The notes beneath the pieces were generated by a model. It did no database searches, was not told where the DNA came from, and saw only the letters and a program-made list of their open reading frames with translations. Source: JBQCDV01 sp051960855 (lineage in GTDB: Bacteria; Actinomycetota; Actinomycetes; JAJZTN01). Taken from it: a stretch of DNA of 7,674 nucleotides. The translations under genes were made by a program, and so were the position numbers. The stretch is taken from NCBI GenBank assembly GCA_051960855.1, contig JBQCDV010000214.1:1-7674 (forward strand), given 5' to 3'. Below, in pieces: positions 1 to 5,278 of the stretch (position 1 is its first letter; the number at the start of each line of letters is the position of its first letter).

Positions 1-1492
1 CGGTGTCGTCGTCCAGCACGTTCGTCTCACGCAGCGTGTCGAGCACCTTGGTGTTGCGACGCAGGTAGTCGAGGAGCTCGCGCTCGAAGCGCAGCACGTC
101 CTCCACCTCGAGCGTGTCGAGCTTGCCCTTGGTTCCGGCCCAGATCGAGACGACCTGCTCCTCGACGGGGTACGGCGAGTACTGGGGCTGCTTGAGCAGC
201 TCGGTCAGACGCGCACCACGCGAGAGCTGACGACGCGAAGCCGCGTCGAGGTCCGATGCGAACATCGCGAACGCCTCGAGGGAGCGGTACTGCGCGAGCT
301 CCAGCTTCAACGTTCCGGAGACCTTCTTGATCGACTTGACCTGAGCGTCACCACCGACTCGCGAGACCGAGATACCCACATCGACCGCGGGACGCTGGTT
401 GGCGTTGAAGAGGTCGGACTGGAGGAAGATCTGGCCGTCCGTGATCGAGATCACGTTGGTCGGGATGTACGCCGAGACGTCGTTCGCCTTGGTCTCGATG
501 ATCGGGAGACCCGTCATCGAACCGGCGCCCAGGTCGTCCGACAGCTTCGCGCAACGCTCCAGCAGGCGGGAGTGCAGGTAGAAGACGTCGCCCGGGTAGG
601 CCTCGCGTCCCGGCGGACGGCGGAGGAGGAGCGACACGGCGCGGTACGCCTCGGCCTGCTTCGACAGGTCGTCGAAGACGATGAGGACGTGCTTGCCGTC
701 GTACATCCAGTGCTGGCCAATGGCCGAGCCGGTGTAGGGCGCGAGGTACTTGAAGCCGGCCGGGTCAGACGCTGGGGCGGCCACGATGGTCGTGTACTCC
801 ATCGCACCCGCCTCTTCGAGAGCGCCGCGGACGCCCGCGATGGTCGAGCCCTTCTGGCCGATGGCGACGTAGATGCAGCGCACCTGCTTCTTGGGGTCGC
901 CGGACTCCCAGTTGGCCTTCTGGTTGATGATCGTGTCGATCGCCACCGCAGTCTTGCCGGTGTGGCGGTCGCCGATGATCAGCTGGCGCTGGCCCCGGCC
1001 GATCGGGGTCATGGCGTCGATGGCCTTGATACCGGTCTGCAGCGGCTCCTTGACGGGCTGCCGCTGGACGACGGTCGGCGCCTGCAGCTCGAGGGCGCGG
1101 CGAGCGGCCACGGGAGTGATCTCGCCCTTGCCGTCGATCGGCTGACCGAGCGGGTCCACGACGCGGCCGAGGAAGCCGTCGCCCACCGGCACCGAGAGGA
1201 TCTCGCCGGTGCGGCGCACCGTCTGACCCTCCTCGATACCGCTGAACTCACCCAGGATGACGACACCGATCTCGGTGACGTCGAGGTTCAGCGCCAGCCC
1301 GAGCGTGCCGTCTTCGAACTCCAGCAGCTCGTTGGCCATGGCCGAGGGCAGGCCCTCGACTCGCGCGATGCCGTCACCGGCCTCGCTGACACGCCCGACC
1401 TCTTCGCGCGCGGCCGCGTCCGGCTCGTAGGAGGTGACGAAACGCTCGAGGGCGTCCCGGATCTCCTCCGGACGGATCGTGAGCTCCGCCAT
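1..1492 (-). CDS. atpA: F1Fo ATP synthase subunit alpha (3' end cut by window edge)
   Basis: Alpha subunit of the F1 head, which alternates with beta and carries the non-catalytic nucleotide sites. About 497 codons are visible from the ATG at 1492; bacterial alpha is usually 500-550 residues, so only the C-terminal tail is missing. Seen in order: an N-terminal beta-barrel (about residues 25-95); the Walker A loop GDRHTGKT at residues 174-181, with His177 where E. coli has Gln; the acidic stretch VLIVFDDLSKQAEAYR, which contains the Walker B strand; and PAVDVGISVSRVGG, whose Arg378 matches the alpha arginine finger (E. coli R376). The start is fixed by AAGGAG at 1509-1504, 11 nt upstream, and by the typical MAELTIRPEEIRDALERF opening. 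It follows atpH after 159 nt, the longest gap inside this operon. Identification is near certain; only the length is unknown. Confidence 0.98.
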   Translation of the reverse strand, partial: MAELTIRPEEIRDALERFVTSYEPDAAAREEVGRVSEAGDGIARVEGLPSAMANELLEFEDGTLGLALNLDVTEIGVVILGEFSGIEEGQTVRRTGEILSVPVGDGFLGRVVDPLGQPIDGKGEITPVAARRALELQAPTVVQRQPVKEPLQTGIKAIDAMTPIGRGQRQLIIGDRHTGKTAVAIDTIINQKANWESGDPKKQVRCIYVAIGQKGSTIAGVRGALEEAGAMEYTTIVAAPASDPAGFKYLAPYTGSAIGQHWMYDGKHVLIVFDDLSKQAEAYRAVSLLLRRPPGREAYPGDVFYLHSRLLERCAKLSDDLGAGSMTGLPIIETKANDVSAYIPTNVISITDGQIFLQSDLFNANQRPAVDVGISVSRVGGDAQVKSIKKVSGTLKLELAQYRSLEAFAMFASDLDAASRRQLSRGARLTELLKQPQYSPYPVEEQVVSIWAGTKGKLDTLEVEDVLRFERELLDYLRRNTKVLDTLRETNVLDDDT

Positions 1493-1503
1493 GGTTCCCT
1501 GCT

Positions 1504-1509
1504 CTCCTT
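1504..1509 (-). promoter_or_regulatory. Ribosome binding site of atpA
   Basis: AAGGAG on the minus strand, 11 nt before the atpA ATG. It is one of the strongest Shine-Dalgarno matches in the window and supports the chosen start. Confidence 0.75.
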
Positions 1510-1601
1510 GTCGGATCCGAGGCTGTCGGACCGGAATCGTGCGACCGGACTGACCGGGCGCGGGACAAACGACGCTGTGTGGCTGCGGCGATCTCAGCCA
1601 G

Positions 1602-1631
1602 CTTTTTCGGGCTGCTCTTCTTCGGGCTGCT
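1602..1631. repeat. 15-bp tandem repeat in the atpH-atpA gap
   Basis: Two adjacent 15-bp units (1602-1616 and 1617-1631) differ at one position: CTTTTTCGGGCTGCT and CTTCTTCGGGCTGCT on the plus strand. They lie just after the atpH stop codon. The rest of the gap (1493-1651) holds the atpA ribosome binding site, but I see no convincing promoter and no terminator with a T-run. The period of five codons suggests it was once, or still is, translated (see findings), but this is not shown. Confidence 0.7.
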
Positions 1632-1651
1632 GTTCTGCGACCCCGTCAGGG

Positions 1652-2473
1652 TCAACCAACGAGTTGGCGCCTGGCTTCCGCCAGCCGCTCCGCGACCGTG
1701 CCCTCGACGACCTCGTCACCGATGCGCACCTCGACGCCACCGAGGACGCGAGGGTCGAGCTCGACGTTGAGGTGGACCGCGCGACCGTAGGCGCGGGCGA
1801 GGATGGCAGCAAGGCGCTCCCGCTGCTCACCCGTCAGAGCGACCGCGCAGCGCACCAGCGCGACGAGCCGCTGCTGACGGGCCGCGAGGACGCGCCCGTA
1901 GTGATCGAGCAGCGCCTCGACGTTGCGAGTCGCCCCGCGGGCCACGGCCCGCTGCACGACACGCACGGTCACATCGGTGGCCCGACCGGACAGCAGAGCG
2001 TTGATCACCTCGTGCTTGCGCTCGGCCGGCAGCTGACGGTCGCTCAGGGCGGCCCGCAGCTGCGGCGACGAGGCGATCAGGCGGCCGAACCGAAAGAGCT
2101 CGTCCTCGGCGTCCGAGCCCGCACCGGCACGTGAGGCGGCATCGGCGAGCGCCTCGACTCCGACTTCGTCGAGGGCCTCGACAAGGTCGCGGGCCGACGA
2201 CCACCGGGCGCCGGCAGCGGCGACGGCGACCTCGACGACGGGCTCGGCCACCCGGCCGCCCAGCACGGCGCGGGCAAGTCCCTGCCGCGCCTCTACCTGC
2301 CGCGAGGGGTCGGCGAGGGCCCGGCGGAGCGCTGGCTGGTCGGAGAGCAGGTCGCTGACGGCAAACAGGCCGTCCGCCACCTGCGTCGGGTCGGTCCCGT
2401 CACCGCGCAGGACCTCGTCGAGGCGCTGCCGGACGGCGCGCAGAGCCTCGCGGGTGGTGCCGTGATCGAGCAT
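1652..2473 (-). CDS. atpH: F1Fo ATP synthase subunit delta (long actinobacterial form)
   Basis: Delta subunit of the stator, holding the b stalk to the top of the alpha/beta head. It has 273 residues, against about 177 in E. coli, and this length is usual for actinobacteria. The C-terminal signature DPRVLGGVEVRIGDEVVEG (about residues 240-258) is the family hallmark. The extra length comes from an internal duplication: residues 36-98 align with 126-188, sharing motifs such as LF...PxLRxAL and GGR/SGR, and VEAL recurs (98-101 and 185-188). The ATG overlaps the atpF stop as TGATG, so translation is probably coupled; no strong Shine-Dalgarno is needed or seen. The N-terminus MLDHGTTREALRAVRQRL resembles other actinobacterial delta openings ending in REAL. 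It ends with TGA at 1654-1652, right after the expected family C-terminus. Confidence 0.96.
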   Translation of the reverse strand: MLDHGTTREALRAVRQRLDEVLRGDGTDPTQVADGLFAVSDLLSDQPALRRALADPSRQVEARQGLARAVLGGRVAEPVVEVAVAAAGARWSSARDLVEALDEVGVEALADAASRAGAGSDAEDELFRFGRLIASSPQLRAALSDRQLPAERKHEVINALLSGRATDVTVRVVQRAVARGATRNVEALLDHYGRVLAARQQRLVALVRCAVALTGEQRERLAAILARAYGRAVHLNVELDPRVLGGVEVRIGDEVVEGTVAERLAEARRQLVG

Positions 2474-3066
2474 CAGACGCCCGTCCCCGCCTGCTCCCGC
2501 TCCTGACTGCCTGCGTTGGCATCCAGGTCGTCGAGGAACCGGTCCACCACGCGGCGCTGACGCGCCTCGTCCTCGAGGGACTCCCCAACGATGCGGCTGG
2601 CCAGCTCGACGGCCAGGCCGCCCAGCTCGGCTCGCAGCGCGGCGAGCACGCGTGCGCGCTCGGCTTCCACCTGCTCGTGCGCCGCGGTGGTGATGCGAGC
2701 CGCCTCGGCCTGCGCCTGCTGGCGCATCTCGGCGACGATCGCGGCGCCCTGCTCGCGGGCCTCCTCGCGGATGCGGTTGGCCTCGCCACGGGCATCGCTG
2801 AGCTGCTTGCGGTAGTCCTCGAGCGCGGCCTGCGCCTCGGCCTGGGCACGCTCGGCGCGCTCCATACCGCCCTGGATCGCCTCGCGACGCTCTGCGAAGA
2901 CCGCCTCGAAACGCGGCATCACGAAACGCTGCAGGACGACGAGCAGCAGGATGAAGGCGATGCCTCCGACGACCACCTCTGCCAGGTGCGGCAGCAGCGG
3001 GTTGGGCGCGTCCTCACCAGCCGCGGCAAGACTGCCGCGCGCGAGGACGGAGATCCCGGTCACCAT
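2473..3066 (-). CDS. atpF: F1Fo ATP synthase subunit b
   Basis: Subunit b of the peripheral stalk: one N-terminal membrane helix and a long cytoplasmic coiled coil that binds delta and resists rotor torque. With the ATG at 3066 it has 197 residues. One hydrophobic helix lies at about residues 28-50 (VVVGGIAFILLLVVLQRFVM). A charged, Ala/Glu/Arg-rich helix fills about 55-165, with the ERREAI segment at its start that is typical of b. The open frame extends 56 codons upstream to 3234, but that part lies inside atpE and has no b-like sequence. The ATG at 3066 has AAGGGA (3078-3073) 6 nt upstream and gives a normal length. It lies 52 nt after atpE and overlaps atpH by one base. It is a standalone b, not the b-delta fusion of mycobacteria. 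Confidence 0.96.
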   Translation of the reverse strand: MVTGISVLARGSLAAAGEDAPNPLLPHLAEVVVGGIAFILLLVVLQRFVMPRFEAVFAERREAIQGGMERAERAQAEAQAALEDYRKQLSDARGEANRIREEAREQGAAIVAEMRQQAQAEAARITTAAHEQVEAERARVLAALRAELGGLAVELASRIVGESLEDEARQRRVVDRFLDDLDANAGSQEREQAGTGV

Positions 3067-3072
3067 CGCTGG

Positions 3073-3078
3073 TCCCTT
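3073..3078 (-). promoter_or_regulatory. Ribosome binding site deciding the atpF start
   Basis: AAGGGA on the minus strand, 6 nt before the ATG at 3066. It supports this start over the longer open frame that runs back into atpE. Confidence 0.6.
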
Positions 3079-3095
3079 CGACGACGGGGTGAGGG

Positions 3096-3121
3096 CGTCA
3101 CGGACGTGACGGCAGACGTCA
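3096..3121 (-). repeat. Overlapping alternative hairpins between atpE and atpF
   Basis: The gap after the atpE stop holds CGTCAC-GTCC-GTGACG (minus strand, 3111-3096; 6-bp stem, 4-nt loop). A second possible stem is TGACG-TCTGC-CGTCA (3121-3107; 5-bp stem), which includes the atpE stop codon. The two share bases 3107-3111 and cannot both form. No T-run follows, so it is not an ordinary intrinsic terminator. An mRNA stability, processing or translational role is inference. Confidence 0.5.
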
Positions 3122-3325
3122 CTTGATGACGAAGGCGAGCACCAGGCCGAACAGCGCCAGCGCCTCGGCGAGGGCGAAGCCGAGGAACGCGATGGTCTGG
3201 AGCATGCCGCGGGTCTCAGGCTGGCGCGCCACACCGTTGATGTAGGCAGCGAAGATCAGGCCGATACCGATACCGGGGCCGATGGCGGACAGGCCGTAAC
3301 CGACCATGTTGAGGGAGCCGCTCAT
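3119..3325 (-). CDS. atpE: F1Fo ATP synthase subunit c (proteolipid)
   Basis: Subunit c, the two-helix hairpin that forms the rotor ring in the membrane and carries the transported ion. It has 68 residues, on the short side for the family (E. coli 79). Helix 1 (about residues 8-30) contains the tight-packing glycine motif GPGIGIG (16-22). The polar loop RQPE is at 34-37, and helix 2 (about 43-66) carries the ion-binding Glu54 in LAEALALFG. The residue after the Glu is Ala, and the position matching Gln32 of the Na+-type Ilyobacter c is Ile21, so this is a proton-type ring. The ATG at 3325 has GGAAGG (3335-3330) 4 nt upstream. Met7 is a weaker alternative start without a Shine-Dalgarno. It is bracketed by atpB and atpF, with inverted repeats on both sides. 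Confidence 0.98.
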   Translation of the reverse strand: MSGSLNMVGYGLSAIGPGIGIGLIFAAYINGVARQPETRGMLQTIAFLGFALAEALALFGLVLAFVIK

Positions 3326-3357
3326 GGAACCTTCCGTGTCCTTTCTCGATGTGGCCC

Positions 3358-3419
3358 GTTGTGGTCCACAACTGGTCGACGCGCCGAGCTGGCGCGCCTT
3401 TCTTCCGGCCCGCGGCCGG
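3358..3419 (-). repeat. Three consecutive inverted repeats between atpB and atpE
   Basis: The 98-nt gap between atpB and atpE holds three perfect short inverted repeats. In transcript order they are CCGGCC-GCG-GGCCGG (3419-3405), CGCGCC-AGCTC-GGCGCG (3396-3380) and GTTGTG-GAC-CACAAC (3372-3358, where the stem can be drawn as 7 bp with a 1-nt loop). None is followed by a T-run. The last ends 22 nt before the atpE ribosome binding site. They could fold in the mRNA and set transcript stability or translation of the highly expressed c gene; that role is inferred. Confidence 0.6.
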
Positions 3420-3423
3420 TCGG

Positions 3424-4260
3424 CTAGTGCTCGTCGGCGAGGGCGCCGGCGATGTAGAGCGCGGTGAGAAGCGTGAAGATGTAGGCCTGCAGGAACTCGA
3501 CCAGGGCCTCGAAGAACGTCAGGACGATCGCGAGCACCCAGGACAGCACGCCAGCGGGCTTGAGCGCGGCCGACGAGTGCAGCAGCAGGTACTCACCCCC
3601 GGTCACGAAGACCAGCAGGATCAGGTGGCCGGCGAACATGTTCGCGAAGAGTCGCAGCGACAGCGTCAACGGGCGCACGATGACGGTCGAGAAGAACTCG
3701 ATCACCGCGATGAGGGGCTTGACCCAGCCCGGGATGCCCGGGGGCAGCGTCATCTGCTTGAGGTAGCCGCCGAAGCCGTGCTTGCGGATGCCGACGACGT
3801 TGAAGATCGCCCACGTGATGATCGCCAGCAGGTAGGGAGTCCCCGGCTTCGACATCGTCGGGAACTGCAGCACCGGGATGACGCCATAGATGTTGTTGAC
3901 GAGCAGGAAGTAGAACAGCGCGAAGAGGTAGGGCAGGAACTTCAGGAAGTCGTGCGAGCCGATGACGTCGCGCGCGATGCCGTTGCGGACGAAGCCGTAG
4001 GCCTCCTCGCCGGCGAACTGCAACTTGCCTGGCACCACGCTCATGCGCCGCGTCGCGGCGACGAAGAAGGCGATGACGATCAGGCTCGAGAGGACGAGCA
4101 GCAGGGTCGGCTTGGTGAACCACTCCCCCGATCCAGCGATCGCGGGGAAGAAGAAGTCCTTGACGCTGGGCGGCTGGTAGTCCTGCGAGGCAAGCACCGA
4201 CAAGGAGCCGACCGAGTGCTCGACTGCCGCGTGTCCGGCTGCCGAGAAGAGCGGGTTCAC
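3424..4260 (-). CDS. atpB: F1Fo ATP synthase subunit a
   Basis: Subunit a, the membrane stator subunit forming the two proton half-channels against the c ring. It has 278 residues with hydrophobic segments at about 52-70, 108-131, 141-158, 181-200, 206-223 and 237-272. The essential arginine is Arg203 in TLSLRLFANMFAGH (E. coli aR210). His212 and Glu251 occupy the positions of E. coli Glu219 and His245, the swapped arrangement known from mitochondrial subunit a. Gln258 in EFLQAYIFTLLTALYI matches E. coli Gln252. The start is a GTG at 4260: GGAGGA lies 6 nt upstream, and an in-frame TAG at 4278-4276 rules out any earlier start. The first 35 residues before the membrane are a polar leader, as in other actinobacterial a subunits. 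Gaps are 64 nt to the gene before and 98 nt to atpE. Confidence 0.98.
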   Translation of the reverse strand: MNPLFSAAGHAAVEHSVGSLSVLASQDYQPPSVKDFFFPAIAGSGEWFTKPTLLLVLSSLIVIAFFVAATRRMSVVPGKLQFAGEEAYGFVRNGIARDVIGSHDFLKFLPYLFALFYFLLVNNIYGVIPVLQFPTMSKPGTPYLLAIITWAIFNVVGIRKHGFGGYLKQMTLPPGIPGWVKPLIAVIEFFSTVIVRPLTLSLRLFANMFAGHLILLVFVTGGEYLLLHSSAALKPAGVLSWVLAIVLTFFEALVEFLQAYIFTLLTALYIAGALADEH

Positions 4261-4266
4261 CGGGCG

Positions 4267-4272
4267 TCCTCC
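4267..4272 (-). promoter_or_regulatory. Ribosome binding site deciding the GTG start of atpB
   Basis: GGAGGA on the minus strand, 6 nt before GTG at 4260. With the in-frame stop TAG at 4278-4276, it fixes the non-ATG start. Confidence 0.8.
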
Positions 4273-4324
4273 GAGCTAGGGGTCGAGAAGCGGGTGGAGC
4301 AGCGATGACGGGAAGCCACGGCGG

Positions 4325-4573
4325 TCACTGCTTGAGCCTGCCCCAGATCAGGACATAGGCCAGCACCGTGCCGAGGACGAGCCCTATCACCACGAGGAAC
4401 GACGTGTGCAACCAGCGGTCCAGCAGCCACCCGGCCCCGCCCCAGATGATCATCCCCGACAGCAGGTAGGACATGATCGACCAGGCGTCGAGGCGCCGCG
4501 AGGGCGGGCCGCTGGTGCCGGACGGGTCGGGAGGACCGGAGTCCGGGGACCTCGGGCCCATCGGCTGGCTCAT
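4325..4573 (-). CDS. AtpZ/AtpI-family small membrane protein
   Basis: An 82-residue protein immediately upstream of atpB. The first 28 residues are Pro/Ser/Gly-rich and polar. Two membrane helices follow (about 32-52 and 57-77), with the motif WSIMSYLLSGMIIWGGAGWL and then LDRW between them, characteristic of the AtpZ/AtpI family of small proteins encoded at the head of atp operons. In Bacillus, AtpZ and AtpI have been linked to Mg2+/Ca2+ transport, and AtpI-type proteins to c-ring assembly; which role applies here is not known. ATG at 4573 is the likely start, but no Shine-Dalgarno is visible before it. A TAnnnT-type hexamer (TACGCT, 4589-4584) lies 10 nt upstream (see findings). Family assignment is solid, exact function is not. 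Confidence 0.9.
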   Translation of the reverse strand: MSQPMGPRSPDSGPPDPSGTSGPPSRRLDAWSIMSYLLSGMIIWGGAGWLLDRWLHTSFLVVIGLVLGTVLAYVLIWGRLKQ

Positions 4574-4630
4574 CGCGACGGGGAGCGTAGCAGCGGCCGG
4601 GGCTCAAGGTCATGCCGGGGTAAAGGCGCC

Positions 4631-5173
4631 TCATGCACGAGCTCCGGCCGAACCCTGCGCCGCAGTCCCAGTGGCAGTGCCAGAGCCAGTGCCATTGCCA
4701 GCGCCAGGGTCAGCAACAGTGCCAGTGCCAGCATCGACAAGCGGCACCCGCGCGCGGGCGAAGCCCAGCACCTCCCCCAGCAGCCAGACCGTGCCGACGG
4801 CAAAGGCGCCGAGAGCGAAGACAGTGCGGTCGAGGGCGTCAACGTCCTTGAGCAGGCCCAGGGCGATGGCGAGGAGGATGACCTTGCCGGCGTAGCTGGC
4901 CAACGCGGCGAGCATCGCCACCTGCGGGGAGAGACCGGCAGTCGCTCGCATGACCCACAGCCCGGCCCCGAAGAACAGGAAGACGAGGACACTCCCGACC
5001 GCACCGCCCACGGCGCCCGCCGTGCCGGCGCGGAGCGCACCGAGGGCCACGACCAGGACCGCGGTGACCGCTGCCGGGAGCATGGCGGCCAGCAGGATGC
5101 GGCGGTGGGACGTGCGCAAGGCCTCGACCACCGAGGGAGAGGTCGCGGCGGGGCTGGCGGGGGCAGTCGTCAC
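4631..5173 (-). CDS. AtpI-like ATP synthase accessory membrane protein
   Basis: A 180-residue protein, first gene of the atp cluster proper. It has four hydrophobic helices (about residues 26-48, 52-75, 83-108 and 114-138), with a conserved-looking SYAGKVILLAIALGLL segment (Lys97) in the third. Position between wecA and the atp genes and topology match the membrane protein found there in other actinobacteria (Rv1303 in M. tuberculosis), usually called AtpI-like. AtpI proteins are thought to help c-ring assembly; for this branch that is inference. The tail from about 146 to 180 is unusual: low-complexity Gly/Thr/Ala, encoded by a degenerate hexanucleotide repeat. The start is GTG at 5173 with GAGGA (5187-5183) 9 nt upstream. 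A likely promoter lies about 50-80 nt upstream. It is 57 nt before the AtpZ-type gene. Confidence 0.88.
   Translation of the reverse strand: MTTAPASPAATSPSVVEALRTSHRRILLAAMLPAAVTAVLVVALGALRAGTAGAVGGAVGSVLVFLFFGAGLWVMRATAGLSPQVAMLAALASYAGKVILLAIALGLLKDVDALDRTVFALGAFAVGTVWLLGEVLGFARARVPLVDAGTGTVADPGAGNGTGSGTATGTAAQGSAGARA
4663..4734. repeat. Degenerate hexanucleotide repeat, 12 units of CAGNNN
   Basis: Twelve consecutive 6-bp units read CAGNNN on the plus strand (one unit begins CAT). CAGTGC is the commonest, seen at 4675, 4687, 4717 and 4723, with CATTGC at 4693. In the AtpI-like gene it encodes alternating small residues (the GTG, GSG, GTATGT part of the tail). It looks like a microsatellite that has expanded and partly decayed at a tolerant C-terminus. 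Confidence 0.85.
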
Positions 5174-5182
5174 AGGGGACCG

Positions 5183-5187
5183 TCCTC
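5183..5187 (-). promoter_or_regulatory. Ribosome binding site of the AtpI-like gene
   Basis: GAGGA on the minus strand, 9 nt before the GTG at 5173. It supports the non-ATG start and sits at the edge of the tandem repeat. Confidence 0.6.
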
Positions 5188-5213
5188 GTCTGGAGCGGCT
5201 CGTCTGGAAGCGG
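5185..5213. repeat. 14/15-bp tandem repeat in the predicted atp 5' UTR
   Basis: CTCGTCTGGAGCGG (5185-5198) is followed directly by CTCGTCTGGAAGCGG (5199-5213), identical but for one inserted A. It lies between the predicted transcription start (about 5217) and the ribosome binding site of the AtpI-like gene. It could be a chance slippage product or part of a 5' UTR control element; no function is shown. Confidence 0.75.
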
Positions 5214-5223
5214 GATACGCGGG

Positions 5224-5252
5224 CAGATAGTCGGAGCTTCCGCGCTTGTGAA
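5224..5252 (-). promoter_or_regulatory. Predicted promoter of the atp operon
   Basis: On the minus strand, TTCACA (5252-5247; five of six matches to TTGACA) is followed after exactly 17 nt by TATCTG (5229-5224), which begins TAT like the consensus -10. Transcription would start near 5217, giving a 5' UTR of about 40-45 nt with the GAGGA ribosome binding site. It lies in the only gap over 100 nt upstream of atpB and just ahead of the first atp-cluster gene, which fits the main atp promoter. Read-through from glyA-wecA is also possible, as no terminator is seen. Confidence 0.5.
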
Positions 5253-5267
5253 AACTAGCACAAGCGC
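5242..5267. promoter_or_regulatory. Perfect 9-bp inverted repeat over the -35 box (operator-like)
   Basis: GCGCTTGTG (5242-5250) and CACAAGCGC (5259-5267) are exact inverted copies separated by 8 nt rich in A/T on the plus strand (AAAACTAG). The left arm covers four bases (5247-5250) of the predicted -35 hexamer at 5247-5252. Dyads of this size over a -35 box are typical of repressor or activator sites. Read as RNA after the wecA stop it could also fold, but no T-run follows the second arm, so an intrinsic terminator is less likely. The cognate protein is unknown. Confidence 0.6.
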
Positions 5268-5278
5268 CAGAGTCGCCC

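Noticed and set aside
1639..1653. GACCC-N5-GGGTC hairpin at the atpH stop as a terminator
   Set aside because: The stem is only 5 bp, it overlaps the stop codon and no T-run follows. Ending transcription between atpH and atpA would also cut the operon.
1636..1655. TTGACC as a -35 box for a separate atpA promoter
   Set aside because: At 17 nt spacing the matching hexamer is CAGCAG, which does not resemble a -10 box, and other spacings give nothing better.
572..2134. A 520-codon open frame on the plus strand across atpA and atpH
   Set aside because: It is antisense to two certain genes, has no recognisable domain, no hydrophobic or family motif, and no sensible ribosome binding site. Long antisense frames are expected in G+C-rich genes because stop codons are rare on the opposite strand.
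3067..3234. N-terminal extension of atpF by 56 codons into atpE
   Set aside because: It would overlap the c gene almost completely, has no resemblance to subunit b, and the ATG at 3066 has its own ribosome binding site and gives a normal length.
3405..3419. CCGGCC-GCG-GGCCGG after atpB as an intrinsic terminator
   Set aside because: The stem is short and is followed by GGAAGAAAGG rather than a T-run; downstream genes belong to the same complex.
3349..4308. A 319-codon plus-strand frame opposite atpB
   Set aside because: The protein is almost only charged and Gln/Arg-rich residues, the usual mirror of a hydrophobic membrane gene on the other strand. The minus-strand frame is clearly subunit a.
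4406..5258. Plus-strand frames opposite the AtpI-like and AtpZ-type genes, including a Gln/Cys-rich one over the hexamer repeat
   Set aside because: They are mirror translations of the repeat and of membrane helices; no start site or family motif supports them, while the minus-strand genes fit known synteny and topology.
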